From Lentibacter algarum (GTDB lineage Bacteria > Pseudomonadota > Alphaproteobacteria > Rhodobacterales > Rhodobacteraceae): DNA of 64,000 bases. How positions within the stretch are numbered: position 1 is the stretch's first letter; the number at the start of each line of letters is the position of its first letter. The notes under the pieces are model-generated. The model did not search any database and was not told the DNA's origin. It was given only the letters and a program-made list of their open reading frames with translations. Of this stretch, positions 34,342 through 42,713 are shown piece by piece. The position numbers and the translations under genes were made by a program. The DNA is taken from assembly GCF_018860975.1 (NCBI RefSeq), contig NZ_JAHKQI010000001.1:1-64000 (forward strand). The letters are read 5' to 3'.

Positions 34342-34372
34342 TTGACTCTGAATGAACGGACATACAATATGT
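34342..34372 (+). promoter_or_regulatory. Promoter of the amine operon with a TetR-type dyad
   Basis: TTGACT (34342-34347), 17 bases and CAATAT (34365-34370) form a plausible sigma-70 promoter. A perfect dyad, ACATA-CAA-TATGT (34360-34372), covers the -10 box. It lies 22 bases before the operon's first start codon and in the divergent gap with the TetR gene. Confidence 0.55.
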
Positions 34373-34394
34373 GATTATTGTTACATAAGGTGAG

Positions 34395-35783
34395 ATGATG
34401 GCACCACTGATAAACGACTTCACCCCTGCGAAAGACTGGGACAACGCAAACTTTGTCCACCCTTGGGAAGGTATGGAAGATATCGGTAACAATTCGCGGA
34501 CCTTTGCTGAAAGTGCGCACGGCATCTACATCACAACCGAAACCGGTGCCAAATTGCTGGACGGTCCTGCGGGCATGTGGTGCATGCAGTTGGGCTACGG
34601 AAACGGCGAAATTGCTGATGCTATGGCAGAACAAGCGCGCAGCCTTGCGTATTTCTCCCCTTTCAACAATTCGAATTCGGCGAGCGCGCGGCTCGCGCAT
34701 GAGATTGCGCAACGGACGCCTGGCGACCTGAACCGCGTCTTTTTCACGACCGGTGGATCAACGGCAGTTGATACAGCCCTTCGGTTCATTTGGTTTCGCA
34801 ATAATGTGCTGGGTCGGCCAGAGAAGAAGCGCATTATTTCGCGGCAGAAAGCCTATCACGGGAGCACACATCTTGCGGCTTCTGTCAGTGGCAAAGAACG
34901 TGACAAAGGCTGGCTTGACCAGATGGACATCGCTCATTTCCTGCCCAATGTGAATCCGTTTGTGCGCCCAAATGGGATGAGCATAGATACATTTTTGGAT
35001 GAAAAAATAGCTGATCTTGAGAATGCCATACTGGAGCTGGGACCCGACACGGTCGCGGCCTTCATCGCGGAGCCAGTTCTAGCTTCAGGTGGGGTGATCG
35101 TCCCGCCCAAAGGCTACCACAAGCGGTGTCTGGAAATCTGCCGCAAATACGATGTTCTGTATATTTCGGACGAGGTCGTCACGGGCTTTGGTCGTCTGGG
35201 CCACTGGTTCGCATCCGAAGACGAATTCGGGATCGTTCCCGACATTATTACCTGCGCCAAAGGCATGACCGCGGGCTATGCCCCGATGGGTGCGTGCATT
35301 ATTTCGGATGCCCTGATTGACAGCATATCGGGCGACGCATCCCAAGGTGCTACGTTTTCAAACGGCTACACGTTCTCGGGCCATCCAGTGAGTGCTGCAG
35401 CCGCGCTCAAGACCATAGAGATCTTTGATCGTGACAACCTTCTGGATCACGTCCAATCGATTGCCCCCCTATTCCAGAGCCGCCTGCGAAGCCTGATGGA
35501 TTTGCCTATCGTCGTAGATGCGCGTGGCGTTGGGCTGGTGGGCGCAATTGAGTGTAGTCTTGGCGGGACTGGCGCGGAAAAACTGGAACGGGATTATGTT
35601 GTTGGCGGGCGCATTGATGCGCGCTGTCAGGAACTTGGTCTTCTGGTCCGCCCGATTATCAACATGTGCGTGTTCTCTCCGCCTCTCATCTCGACTGAAG
35701 ACGAAATCAACAAAATATTTGATCTGCTGGAACAAGGCGTGCGCCTTGCCACGCAAGATCTAAAGGCCGACGGCCTGATGTAG
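34395..35783 (+). CDS. Class III aminotransferase (PLP-dependent)
   Basis: This is a 462-residue class III transaminase of the omega-amine/taurine/polyamine type. It has FFTTGGSTAVDTALRFIWFRN, the PLP-phosphate region SRQKAYHGST, AFIAEPVLASGGVIVPPKGYH, the Asp in ISDEVVTGFGRLG and the Schiff-base Lys in ITCAKGMTAGYAPMGA. ATGs at 34395 and 34398 are both possible, with AAGGTGAG close upstream. It is the first gene of the amine operon, followed by a polyamine-type binding protein. It probably transfers the terminal amino group of the imported di- or polyamine to pyruvate or 2-oxoglutarate. Confidence 0.9.
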   Translation: MMAPLINDFTPAKDWDNANFVHPWEGMEDIGNNSRTFAESAHGIYITTETGAKLLDGPAGMWCMQLGYGNGEIADAMAEQARSLAYFSPFNNSNSASARLAHEIAQRTPGDLNRVFFTTGGSTAVDTALRFIWFRNNVLGRPEKKRIISRQKAYHGSTHLAASVSGKERDKGWLDQMDIAHFLPNVNPFVRPNGMSIDTFLDEKIADLENAILELGPDTVAAFIAEPVLASGGVIVPPKGYHKRCLEICRKYDVLYISDEVVTGFGRLGHWFASEDEFGIVPDIITCAKGMTAGYAPMGACIISDALIDSISGDASQGATFSNGYTFSGHPVSAAAALKTIEIFDRDNLLDHVQSIAPLFQSRLRSLMDLPIVVDARGVGLVGAIECSLGGTGAEKLERDYVVGGRIDARCQELGLLVRPIINMCVFSPPLISTEDEINKIFDLLEQGVRLATQDLKADGLM

Positions 35784-35867
35784 TCAAATACACGGGGAAG
35801 AAGCGCAAACAGCCACCCCATTACCAAGAACAATGATTTTTCATTGGCCAACACAAGGGAAGAAAAA

Positions 35868-36947
35868 ATGAAGACACTTACTTACGCCACGCTTTTGGCA
35901 ACGGCATTTGCATTGCCCGCCACGGCAGAAGAACTGCGCATTTTCAACTGGTCCGATTATATCGGTGAAACCACGATTGCGGACTTTGAAGCCGAAACAG
36001 GCATCGACGTGATCTATGATCTCTACGATTCCATCGAAACGCTTGAGACCCGCATTCTGGCCGGTGGATCGGGATATGATGTGGTGTTTACCAGTGCGCC
36101 GTCATTGCAGCGTTTTAAACAATCCGGCCTGCTGAAACCGCTTGAAAAACACGCCCTTGCAAACATCGGCAACATTGACCCCGCGATAAACGAACGTCTT
36201 GCGGCCTATGACGAAAACAATGCGCATGGTGTTCCTTACATGTGGGGCACGATTGGTCTGGGCTACAATCCGGCACTGGTGGACGCTGTACTGCCAGACG
36301 CGGACATGTCCGACCTTGCGACCTTTTTTGATCCTGAAAAGGCCGCCAAACTGGGGGAATGTGGTCTTTCTGTGATTGATTCACCAAACGAAATTTTCGG
36401 CCTTGCGCTGACCTACCTGGGTTACGAACCCGATACAACAAGCCAGGAAGAAATCGATGCGGCCACAGATTTGTTGTTGGGTGTACGTCCGCACATCCGA
36501 TACTTTAACAGTGTGAAACACATAGATGACCTTGCCACTGGCGAGATTTGTGCATCGCTCGCCTATAGTGGTGATGCATCTATCGCTGCCTATGCAGCGT
36601 CTGAGGCCGACAATGGCACCGAAGTGCTGTACAGTATTCCAAAACAGAAAACGTTAATCTGGATCGATGCGATTACGGTTCTTGCGGACGCTCCAAATCC
36701 TGATGCTGCAAACAAGTTTTTGGACTATATCATGCGACCACAAGTGATCGCGGATGCAACCAACTATGTGTTCTATGCCAACGCCAACAAGGCTGCCTTC
36801 GAACTCGTTGATCCTGAAATCACCGGTGATCCAAACATCTATCCTTCGAACGAAGTGATCGACGGGTTGTTCCCTGATGTCACCCTACCCAACCGCGCAC
36901 AACGTATGCGCACGAGGGCATGGACCAAAATCGTAACTGGAAATTGA
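35868..36947 (+). CDS. Polyamine-type ABC transporter substrate-binding protein (PotF-like)
   Basis: This is a 359-residue periplasmic binder. The signal peptide MKTLTYATLLATAFALPATAEE is followed by LRIFNWSDYIGETTIADFEAETGIDVIYDLYDS, the hallmark start of PotD/PotF proteins. WGTIGLGYNP, SVIDSPNEIFGLALTYLGY and WIDAITVLADAPNPDAANKFLDYIM also match. The start at 35868 has AAGGGAAG before it; the frame from 35844 adds residues ahead of the signal peptide. Aromatic and acidic ligand residues are present, so a cationic amine ligand is likely. A hairpin follows the gene. Confidence 0.9.
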   Translation: MKTLTYATLLATAFALPATAEELRIFNWSDYIGETTIADFEAETGIDVIYDLYDSIETLETRILAGGSGYDVVFTSAPSLQRFKQSGLLKPLEKHALANIGNIDPAINERLAAYDENNAHGVPYMWGTIGLGYNPALVDAVLPDADMSDLATFFDPEKAAKLGECGLSVIDSPNEIFGLALTYLGYEPDTTSQEEIDAATDLLLGVRPHIRYFNSVKHIDDLATGEICASLAYSGDASIAAYAASEADNGTEVLYSIPKQKTLIWIDAITVLADAPNPDAANKFLDYIMRPQVIADATNYVFYANANKAAFELVDPEITGDPNIYPSNEVIDGLFPDVTLPNRAQRMRTRAWTKIVTGN

Positions 36948-36954
36948 ATCAACC

Positions 36955-36978
36955 AATGCCGGCTAGCGGGCCGGCATT
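36955..36978 (+). terminator. Intra-operon hairpin after PotF-like gene
   Basis: A 9-bp perfect stem, AATGCCGGC (36955-36963) / GCCGGCATT (36970-36978), with loop TAGCGG lies eight bases after the binding-protein stop. A short T-containing tail follows (TTCCTGTTTT). Its position argues that the ATPase starts at 36998 and not inside the previous gene. Confidence 0.65.
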
Positions 36979-36997
36979 TCCTGTTTTGGGGGACACC

Positions 36998-38131
36998 ATG
37001 GAAGATGCCGCGCAACAGGCCGATGTCAAGTTAGGCCAACCAGACTTTATCCAATTCAAAGATGTCACAAAGAAGTTTGGTGATTTCACGGCCGTGCAGA
37101 ACGTGTCTTTGGACATTCGCGAGGGCGAAATATTTTGCCTTCTAGGCGGGTCTGGCAGCGGCAAGTCGACGTTGCTGAGAATGCTGGCGGGGTTCGAAAC
37201 CATCACCGACGGACGCATCATTCTGGACGGTGAAGACGTCGCCGGCGTGCCGCCCGAACGACTGCCCCTGAACATGATGTTCCAGTCTTATGCACTGTTT
37301 CCGCATATGTCGGTCGAGCGCAACGTGGGCTACGGGTTGCGCCGCGACGGTGTGCCCAAGGCCGAGATTGCGACCCGCGTTGCCGAAACACTTGAGTTGG
37401 TTAAACTGACGGATTTCGCGAAGCGCAAGCCCAGCCAATTGTCAGGTGGTCAACGCCAGCGCGTGGCCCTTGCGCGGTGCATCGTCAAAAAACCCAAGGT
37501 GCTGTTGCTCGACGAACCCCTTGGCGCGTTGGACAAAAAGCTGCGCGAAGAGACCCAGCAGGAACTGCTGAACATCCAGCGCACCTTGGGCTTAACTTTC
37601 ATTATCGTCACCCACGATCAGGAAGAAGCCATGACCATGGCGGACCGGATCGGAGTGATGAACCTTGGCCAGATTGTGCAGGTCGGCCCACCCCGCGAAC
37701 TCTATGAACAACCAAACAGCCTTTTTATTGCTGATTTCGTCGGCGCGCTAAATCGGTTTGACGGAGTCGTCACGTCGCAGGTTGGCGAAAACGCCCAGGT
37801 GCGCGTGCAAAATGGCATGACTCTCAAAATACTGTCGCCCTACGAATTCAACGAAGGCGAGCGCGTCAAAGTAACAGCGCGCCCTGAAAAGCTATCGGTA
37901 TTTCCTGCGGATTCCAACGAAGCCCCGACCGCGCGCAACGCCCTGCAAGGTCAGGTGACGTTCGTAGGCTATATGGGCGATCAGACCGATTATCGCGTCA
38001 TGTTGGATGGCGGCGTCGAGGTGAAAATCACTGAACAGAACCACCATATGTCTACCAAAATTGCGATCAGAACCGGCGACAAAGTACGCGTGGATTGGCC
38101 CGCACGCAGCACAGCGTTGTATTCAGCATGA
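36998..38131 (+). CDS. Polyamine-type ABC transporter ATP-binding protein (PotA/PotG-like)
   Basis: This is a 377-residue ATPase with Walker A GGSGSGKST, Q-loop FQSYALFPHM, signature LSGGQRQ, Walker B VLLLDEPLGALD and H-loop VTHDQEEAM. A C-terminal TOBE regulatory domain follows (from about residue 275, NRFDGVVTSQ to VRVDWPA). The start at 36998 gives MEDAAQQADVKLGQPDFIQF and avoids overlap with the binding-protein gene and its hairpin. GGGGGACA lies just before. An upstream start at 36920 is less likely. The stop overlaps the next start. It powers import with the two permeases that follow. Confidence 0.9.
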   Translation: MEDAAQQADVKLGQPDFIQFKDVTKKFGDFTAVQNVSLDIREGEIFCLLGGSGSGKSTLLRMLAGFETITDGRIILDGEDVAGVPPERLPLNMMFQSYALFPHMSVERNVGYGLRRDGVPKAEIATRVAETLELVKLTDFAKRKPSQLSGGQRQRVALARCIVKKPKVLLLDEPLGALDKKLREETQQELLNIQRTLGLTFIIVTHDQEEAMTMADRIGVMNLGQIVQVGPPRELYEQPNSLFIADFVGALNRFDGVVTSQVGENAQVRVQNGMTLKILSPYEFNEGERVKVTARPEKLSVFPADSNEAPTARNALQGQVTFVGYMGDQTDYRVMLDGGVEVKITEQNHHMSTKIAIRTGDKVRVDWPARSTALYSA

Positions 38132-39033
38132 CCGCCCTTTTGCGAAAGTCACGCGATCGGCTTGGACGCGGGTTTGTCTTGCTGCCTCCCTTTCTTTGGA
38201 TGTTCCTGTTCTTTCTGGTTCCTTTCCTATTCGTCCTCAAAATCAGCTTTTCGGAAGCGATCATCGCTAGTCCGCCCTTCGCGCCGCTGTTTGAATACGA
38301 CCCCGACGAAGGCGTCGTGCGCGCGGTTTTGCGGTTCTTCAATTATGGATATCTGATCGACGATGATCTGTACCTGCGGGCCTACTTGAACTCTCTCAAG
38401 GTGGCGGCAGTATCCACGGTCATCTGCCTGCTGATCGGCTATCCCATGGCCTTGGCCATCGCGCGGTCGCCCAAGGCCAGGCAACCGCTGCTGTTGGTCC
38501 TCATCATGCTGCCGTTCTGGACCAGTCTGTTAATCCGGGTCTATGCGTGGATCGGCATTTTGCGCCAAGACGGTGTGGTGAATAATATCCTGATGGGGCT
38601 GGGTGTGATCGACGAACCCTTGGTCCTGCTCCAAACCGTGTTCGCCACTTACGTCGGCATCGTTTACGCCTATCTACCGTTCATGATCCTGCCGCTATAT
38701 GCGGTGCTGGAAAAACAGGACACGTCCCTGCTTGAGGCCGCGCGCGACCTTGGTGCCAGACCCATCGTGACCTTTATGTCGGTGACGCTGCCGCTATCAA
38801 CCACCGGTATTATCGCGGGTTCCATGCTGGTATTCATTCCGGTTGTAGGCGAATTTGTGATCCCAGCCCTGCTGTCAGGCAATAGTACTTTGATGATCGG
38901 CAAAGTGCTGTGGACTGAATTCTTCTCGAACCGAGATTGGCCCGTCGCCAGCGCTGTGGCCATCGTCATGCTGGTGGTGTTGCTGATCCCGATTATGATT
39001 TTCCAGAACCAGCAATCAAAAGAGAGGAATTGA
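38128..39033 (+). CDS. Polyamine-type ABC transporter permease (PotH/PotB-like)
   Basis: This is a 301-residue permease with six membrane segments and the BPD_transp_1 EAA loop EAARDLGARPIVTFMSVTLPLSTTGIIAG. It has a long first periplasmic loop, which is usual for PotB/PotH. ATG38128 overlaps the ATPase stop (ATGA). The frame extending to 38095 lies inside the ATPase gene. It forms the channel with the permease at 39037. Confidence 0.9.
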   Translation: MTALLRKSRDRLGRGFVLLPPFLWMFLFFLVPFLFVLKISFSEAIIASPPFAPLFEYDPDEGVVRAVLRFFNYGYLIDDDLYLRAYLNSLKVAAVSTVICLLIGYPMALAIARSPKARQPLLLVLIMLPFWTSLLIRVYAWIGILRQDGVVNNILMGLGVIDEPLVLLQTVFATYVGIVYAYLPFMILPLYAVLEKQDTSLLEAARDLGARPIVTFMSVTLPLSTTGIIAGSMLVFIPVVGEFVIPALLSGNSTLMIGKVLWTEFFSNRDWPVASAVAIVMLVVLLIPIMIFQNQQSKERN

Positions 39034-39036
39034 GCC

Positions 39037-39828
39037 GTGCCAAGATTTCTCAAAATATCGCTCTGGATTGGCATGGCATTCCTTTATGTGCCGATCTTCG
39101 TTCTAATTATCTACAGCTTTAACTCTTCACGCCGCGGGTCCGTTTGGGGCGGGTTTTCAACCCATTGGTATGGTGAGTTGTTTCGCGATGAAAAAATCTT
39201 GCAAGCGGCATGGATCAGTTTGAAAATCGGAGTTTACAGCGCCACGGGTGCCACTGTGCTGGGCGTTTTAGCCTCTGTCGTTTTGGTGCGGTTTGGCGCA
39301 TTCAAAGGCCGCAGATTGTTCTCTAGCCTTGTCTCGGCTCCGTTGGTCATGCCCGAAGTCATCACAGGCATCTCGCTGCTGCTTTTATTCATATCAGCTG
39401 AACAGTTCCTGGGCTGGCCCGCCCAACGCGGCATACTGACAATCACTATTGCACATATCACCTTTTGCACCGCCTTTGTGATTGTCGTAGTGCAGCCCCG
39501 CCTTGCGGATATGGATAGCTCACTCGAGGAAGCCTCCCGCGATCTGGGAGCGGGACCCGCGACCACGTTCTGTCTTGTGACATTGCCCATCATTGCACCA
39601 GCATTGATGTCTGCGTGGTTGCTGGCGTTCATTCTGTCTTTTGACGATCTGGTTATCGCGTCGTTCACGTCAGGGCCGGGGGCCACGACATTGCCGATGC
39701 TCATCTTCTCGAAAATTAAAATCGCCGTCTCACCTGACGTCAACGCACTGGCCACTCTGATCATATTGACCGTTGGTATAGCGCTGACCTTGGTGATGCT
39801 TGGACTTAGAAAAGGACGTAAACAATGA
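39037..39828 (+). CDS. Polyamine-type ABC transporter permease (PotI/PotC-like)
   Basis: This is a 263-residue permease with six membrane segments. The family feature IIYSFNSSRRGSVWGGFSTHWYGELF follows the first helix, and the EAA loop is EEASRDLGAGPATTFCLVTLPIIAPALMSAWLLAFILSFDDLVIASF. The GTG start has GAGGAAT eight bases upstream. The stop overlaps the start of the hydrolase at 39825 (ATGA). It is the second channel half of this importer. Confidence 0.9.
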   Translation: MPRFLKISLWIGMAFLYVPIFVLIIYSFNSSRRGSVWGGFSTHWYGELFRDEKILQAAWISLKIGVYSATGATVLGVLASVVLVRFGAFKGRRLFSSLVSAPLVMPEVITGISLLLLFISAEQFLGWPAQRGILTITIAHITFCTAFVIVVVQPRLADMDSSLEEASRDLGAGPATTFCLVTLPIIAPALMSAWLLAFILSFDDLVIASFTSGPGATTLPMLIFSKIKIAVSPDVNALATLIILTVGIALTLVMLGLRKGRKQ

Positions 39829-40454
39829 TCAACGGACAGGAGAACCGCCGCGCCCTGATCGAGGGAAACGCCGCGCTGATCGTTATCGATATCCAGAAAT
39901 CCAGCTTCTACGAAGAAGACGACGGATCAATCGCGTCTATGCCGGATTATTCCAAGCGCATGGCAAAAACGCGCATCGCAATCGACAAGGCTCGCGATGT
40001 GGGCATTCCCGTGATCTTCATTCAGGAAATCCACCGCGCCAATCTCGTTGATTTCGGCCGCGAGTTGGACGGCGATGAAGACATCCATCTGCTCGACTGT
40101 GACGAAGGCACGGACGTGGACGAAGCCGTGTTGGGCTACCGCCCCGGTGTTGATTACGTCGTACCCAAACGCCGCTACTCCGCCTTTTATGGCACCGATC
40201 TGGAAATCCTGCTGAAGGGGTTGAAGGTGAACACCTTGCTGCTGACGGGCGGGCTTACGGATGTTTGTGTGCATTTCACTTTTGTTGACGGGCATCAGGG
40301 CGACTACTTCTGCCGCACCATCGAAGACTGCGTTGCAGGCTCTGGCCAAGACGCACATAACGCCGCACTCACGTCGATGGAGTACTTGCAACACGGCGGC
40401 GTGCGCAGCCTCGTAGACGTGTTGGCTGCGATGGATGCAGTAAAAACCCGATGA
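39825..40454 (+). CDS. Isochorismatase-family cysteine hydrolase
   Basis: This is a 209-residue hydrolase with the Asp-Lys-Cys triad: Asp22 in ALIVIDIQKSSF, the Lys in VVPKRRYSAFYGT and the Cys in LLLTGGLTDVCVHFT with the preceding cis-peptide region. The family includes N-carbamoylsarcosine amidase, nicotinamidase and carbamoyl-amine hydrolases such as N-carbamoylputrescine-type activities. In this operon an amide- or carbamoyl-cleaving role would fit, possibly acting on a gamma-glutamylated or carbamoylated intermediate. It overlaps both neighbours by four bases. Confidence 0.87.
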   Translation: MINGQENRRALIEGNAALIVIDIQKSSFYEEDDGSIASMPDYSKRMAKTRIAIDKARDVGIPVIFIQEIHRANLVDFGRELDGDEDIHLLDCDEGTDVDEAVLGYRPGVDYVVPKRRYSAFYGTDLEILLKGLKVNTLLLTGGLTDVCVHFTFVDGHQGDYFCRTIEDCVAGSGQDAHNAALTSMEYLQHGGVRSLVDVLAAMDAVKTR

Positions 40455-41386
40455 GTGCGCCCAAGAACTATATGGCGGCGTGTCTCGCGCTTTTGTCGAC
40501 TGCGACGCTCAGCTTTATCGACAATTTTGTGATCGTTGTCGCGGACCACGCAGGCCTCTGGCAATTCCAAATTGCCCGCGCGATCATGGCCATTCCGTTG
40601 TTAATCATCGGGGCGAAACTGATCGGTTTGCAACTGCGGCCCAAGCGCCCGATCAAGCTTGCGGTGCGCAGCTTTGTGGTCGCGATTGGCTTGATGATCT
40701 ATTTCGCGGCATTGGGAACCTTAAGCGTCGCACAAGCAGGTGCTGGATTGTTTAGCGCCCCGATATGGATCGCGCTGTTGGGGATTGTGTTGTTTGGTCA
40801 ACGCTTGAATATCTGGCAGTTGGCCTGTGTTATGGTTGGGTTTGCGGGGGCTTTGCTCATCCTCCAGCCTGATTGGGCCGACCTGACATTCTGGTCGCTA
40901 TTCCCGATCGTTGCGGGGTTCTTTTACGGGCTGGGCATGATGCTGACGCGCTATTGGTGCGCCGACGAAAACCCCGCGTCGCTTGCCATCGGCGTCTTTG
41001 CCGCGCTCGGACTGACGAGCATCCCGATGCTGGTGGCGATGACGGCCCTTTCCGACCCTTCAGAGGTCGCCTTTCTATTGCGCCCCGCCACTTTCCCGAC
41101 CGCAACATTTCTGTGGCTCACCTTGTTCCAGGCAGTAGGCGCATTGTTTGCAGTGTCGCTGATCGCAGAGGCCTACCGCACGGGGACGCCTGAATTTGTA
41201 GCGATCTTTGAGTATTCGTTTCTGATCTTCGCAGGCTTATGGGGATGGATGCTGCACAGCACGATCTTAGGCCCGGCATCATGGGGTGGTGTGGCGATTA
41301 TCATCATATCGGGCGTCGCGATGACGTGGCTTACCCACTCAGACACCTATTTCTTGAGGAAAGAAGGATCACACCATGACGCTTGA
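40451..41386 (+). CDS. EamA/DMT-family membrane transporter
   Basis: This is a 311-residue protein with ten membrane segments in two EamA repeats. The first repeat ends near GALLILQPDWADLTFWS and the second in GVAIIIISGVAMTWL. The DMT family exports metabolites and amino acids or takes up small compounds. It overlaps the hydrolase by four bases and the ligase gene by 11, so it is an integral part of the operon. It may export an overflow product or complement the ABC importer. Confidence 0.85.
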   Translation: MSAPKNYMAACLALLSTATLSFIDNFVIVVADHAGLWQFQIARAIMAIPLLIIGAKLIGLQLRPKRPIKLAVRSFVVAIGLMIYFAALGTLSVAQAGAGLFSAPIWIALLGIVLFGQRLNIWQLACVMVGFAGALLILQPDWADLTFWSLFPIVAGFFYGLGMMLTRYWCADENPASLAIGVFAALGLTSIPMLVAMTALSDPSEVAFLLRPATFPTATFLWLTLFQAVGALFAVSLIAEAYRTGTPEFVAIFEYSFLIFAGLWGWMLHSTILGPASWGGVAIIIISGVAMTWLTHSDTYFLRKEGSHHDA

Positions 41387-42713
41387 TAATTGGCTCTCCG
41401 ATCATCCCGAAATCGACACCTTCTTGCTCTGTGCACCGGATGTGAACGGCATCATGCGTGGCAAGGCACTCCCGGTCAGCGACGTGAAGAAAATTGAAGC
41501 AGGCGGTGTTCGCATGGCTTTGTCATCCGCCACGGTGGATGTCTGGGGAAACGAAATCATGGGGTGCAGTCAGGTCGCTGAAACGGGCGATTGTGATGTT
41601 GTAATGCGCCCCACGGGCCGCACGCCGATCCCGTCGGTTCTGAACCCTTCGCACGCGTTGTTGCTCGTTGATTACTGGATGGATGATGGCACGCCGATGC
41701 AAACCAGCTGTCGCCACGCGCTGATCGCGTTTCTAGAACGGTTCGCGGAAAAAGGTTTGCGCCCTGTTGTGGCACTAGAGTTCGAGTTCTACCTGCTTGA
41801 TGGCAATGCAGAAGGCTTGGCGCATCCCTGTTCCCCAATAACAGATCGCTGTTTAATCGGGCGCGAGGCGGGGCAGATCGATGATCTGGAACATTTCGCC
41901 ACCGTCCTTGCAGACATTAAACGCAATTGCGCAGCGGCGGATATCAACGTCACCGGCCTGAACTCCGAGAACTCGACTGCCATGTTCGAGGTGAACCTGG
42001 ATCATACGGACGATGTTTTACGCGCCGTCGATGACGGGATTTTCCTGCGCCGCATCATCCGCGACACCGCCGTTTCACACGGGCTTGGTGCCACGTTTAT
42101 GGCCAAACCATTCCCTGAATTGGATGGGTCCGGCCTGCATATGCATTTTAGTCTTTTGGACGACGCTGACCGTAATGTATTCGATAATGGTGGTCCTGTA
42201 GGCACGTCGTTGCTTGGCCACGCCGCCGCAGGCCTCTTGCACCACATGGACGACGTGCAGATGATCATGGCCCCGCATTACAGCTCGTTCAGGCGCGTTC
42301 AACCCAATGCCTATGCCCCTACAAACATCTGCTGGGGTTACGACAACCGCTCTGTGCCCGTCCGCATCCCCGGTGGCGATACGCGCGCGCGCCGGATTGA
42401 ACACCGCCTCGCGTCTGCGGATGCCAACCCCTACCTTGTGGCGTTGGCCATACTTGCCTGCACACTTGACGGCATCAAACAAAAAATGACGCCACCCGAA
42501 CCCGTCATCGGTGCATGCTACGATCAAGGTCACCCCAATGTGGTCCCAAACATGCACGACGCTTTGCGCCATTTTAGCGAAAGCGCATGGGTCAAAACAA
42601 TTCTGCCGCCGCTGTTCCTTGAGGCATACATCAATTGCAAAGCACAGGAATTGGCCGCGTTCGAAAACCAGATCACACCCCTTGAAATCCAGACCTACCG
42701 AGACCGCGTATGA
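41376..42713 (+). CDS. Glutamine-synthetase-like ligase (gamma-glutamylpolyamine synthetase type)
   Basis: This is a 445-residue member of the GlnA superfamily. It starts with the short N-terminal beta-Grasp domain (DTFLLCAPDVNGIMRGKALP). The catalytic domain has VALEFEFYLLD, GLNSENSTAMFEVNLDHTDDVLRAVDD, the HMHFSLLD metal site and SVPVRIPGGDTRARRIEHRLASADANPYL. It lacks the adenylylation-site region of true GlnA. Relatives such as PuuA, GlnA3 and SpuI attach glutamate to putrescine or other amines. The polyamine importer and aminotransferase in the operon support an amine as acceptor. It overlaps the next gene by four bases. Confidence 0.88.
   Translation: MTLDNWLSDHPEIDTFLLCAPDVNGIMRGKALPVSDVKKIEAGGVRMALSSATVDVWGNEIMGCSQVAETGDCDVVMRPTGRTPIPSVLNPSHALLLVDYWMDDGTPMQTSCRHALIAFLERFAEKGLRPVVALEFEFYLLDGNAEGLAHPCSPITDRCLIGREAGQIDDLEHFATVLADIKRNCAAADINVTGLNSENSTAMFEVNLDHTDDVLRAVDDGIFLRRIIRDTAVSHGLGATFMAKPFPELDGSGLHMHFSLLDDADRNVFDNGGPVGTSLLGHAAAGLLHHMDDVQMIMAPHYSSFRRVQPNAYAPTNICWGYDNRSVPVRIPGGDTRARRIEHRLASADANPYLVALAILACTLDGIKQKMTPPEPVIGACYDQGHPNVVPNMHDALRHFSESAWVKTILPPLFLEAYINCKAQELAAFENQITPLEIQTYRDRV

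Noticed and set aside
36920-36997. Upstream start for the PotG-like ATPase, overlapping the binding-protein gene
   Set aside because: The added 26 residues are not conserved, no ribosome binding site precedes them, and they would span the intergenic hairpin at 36955-36978.
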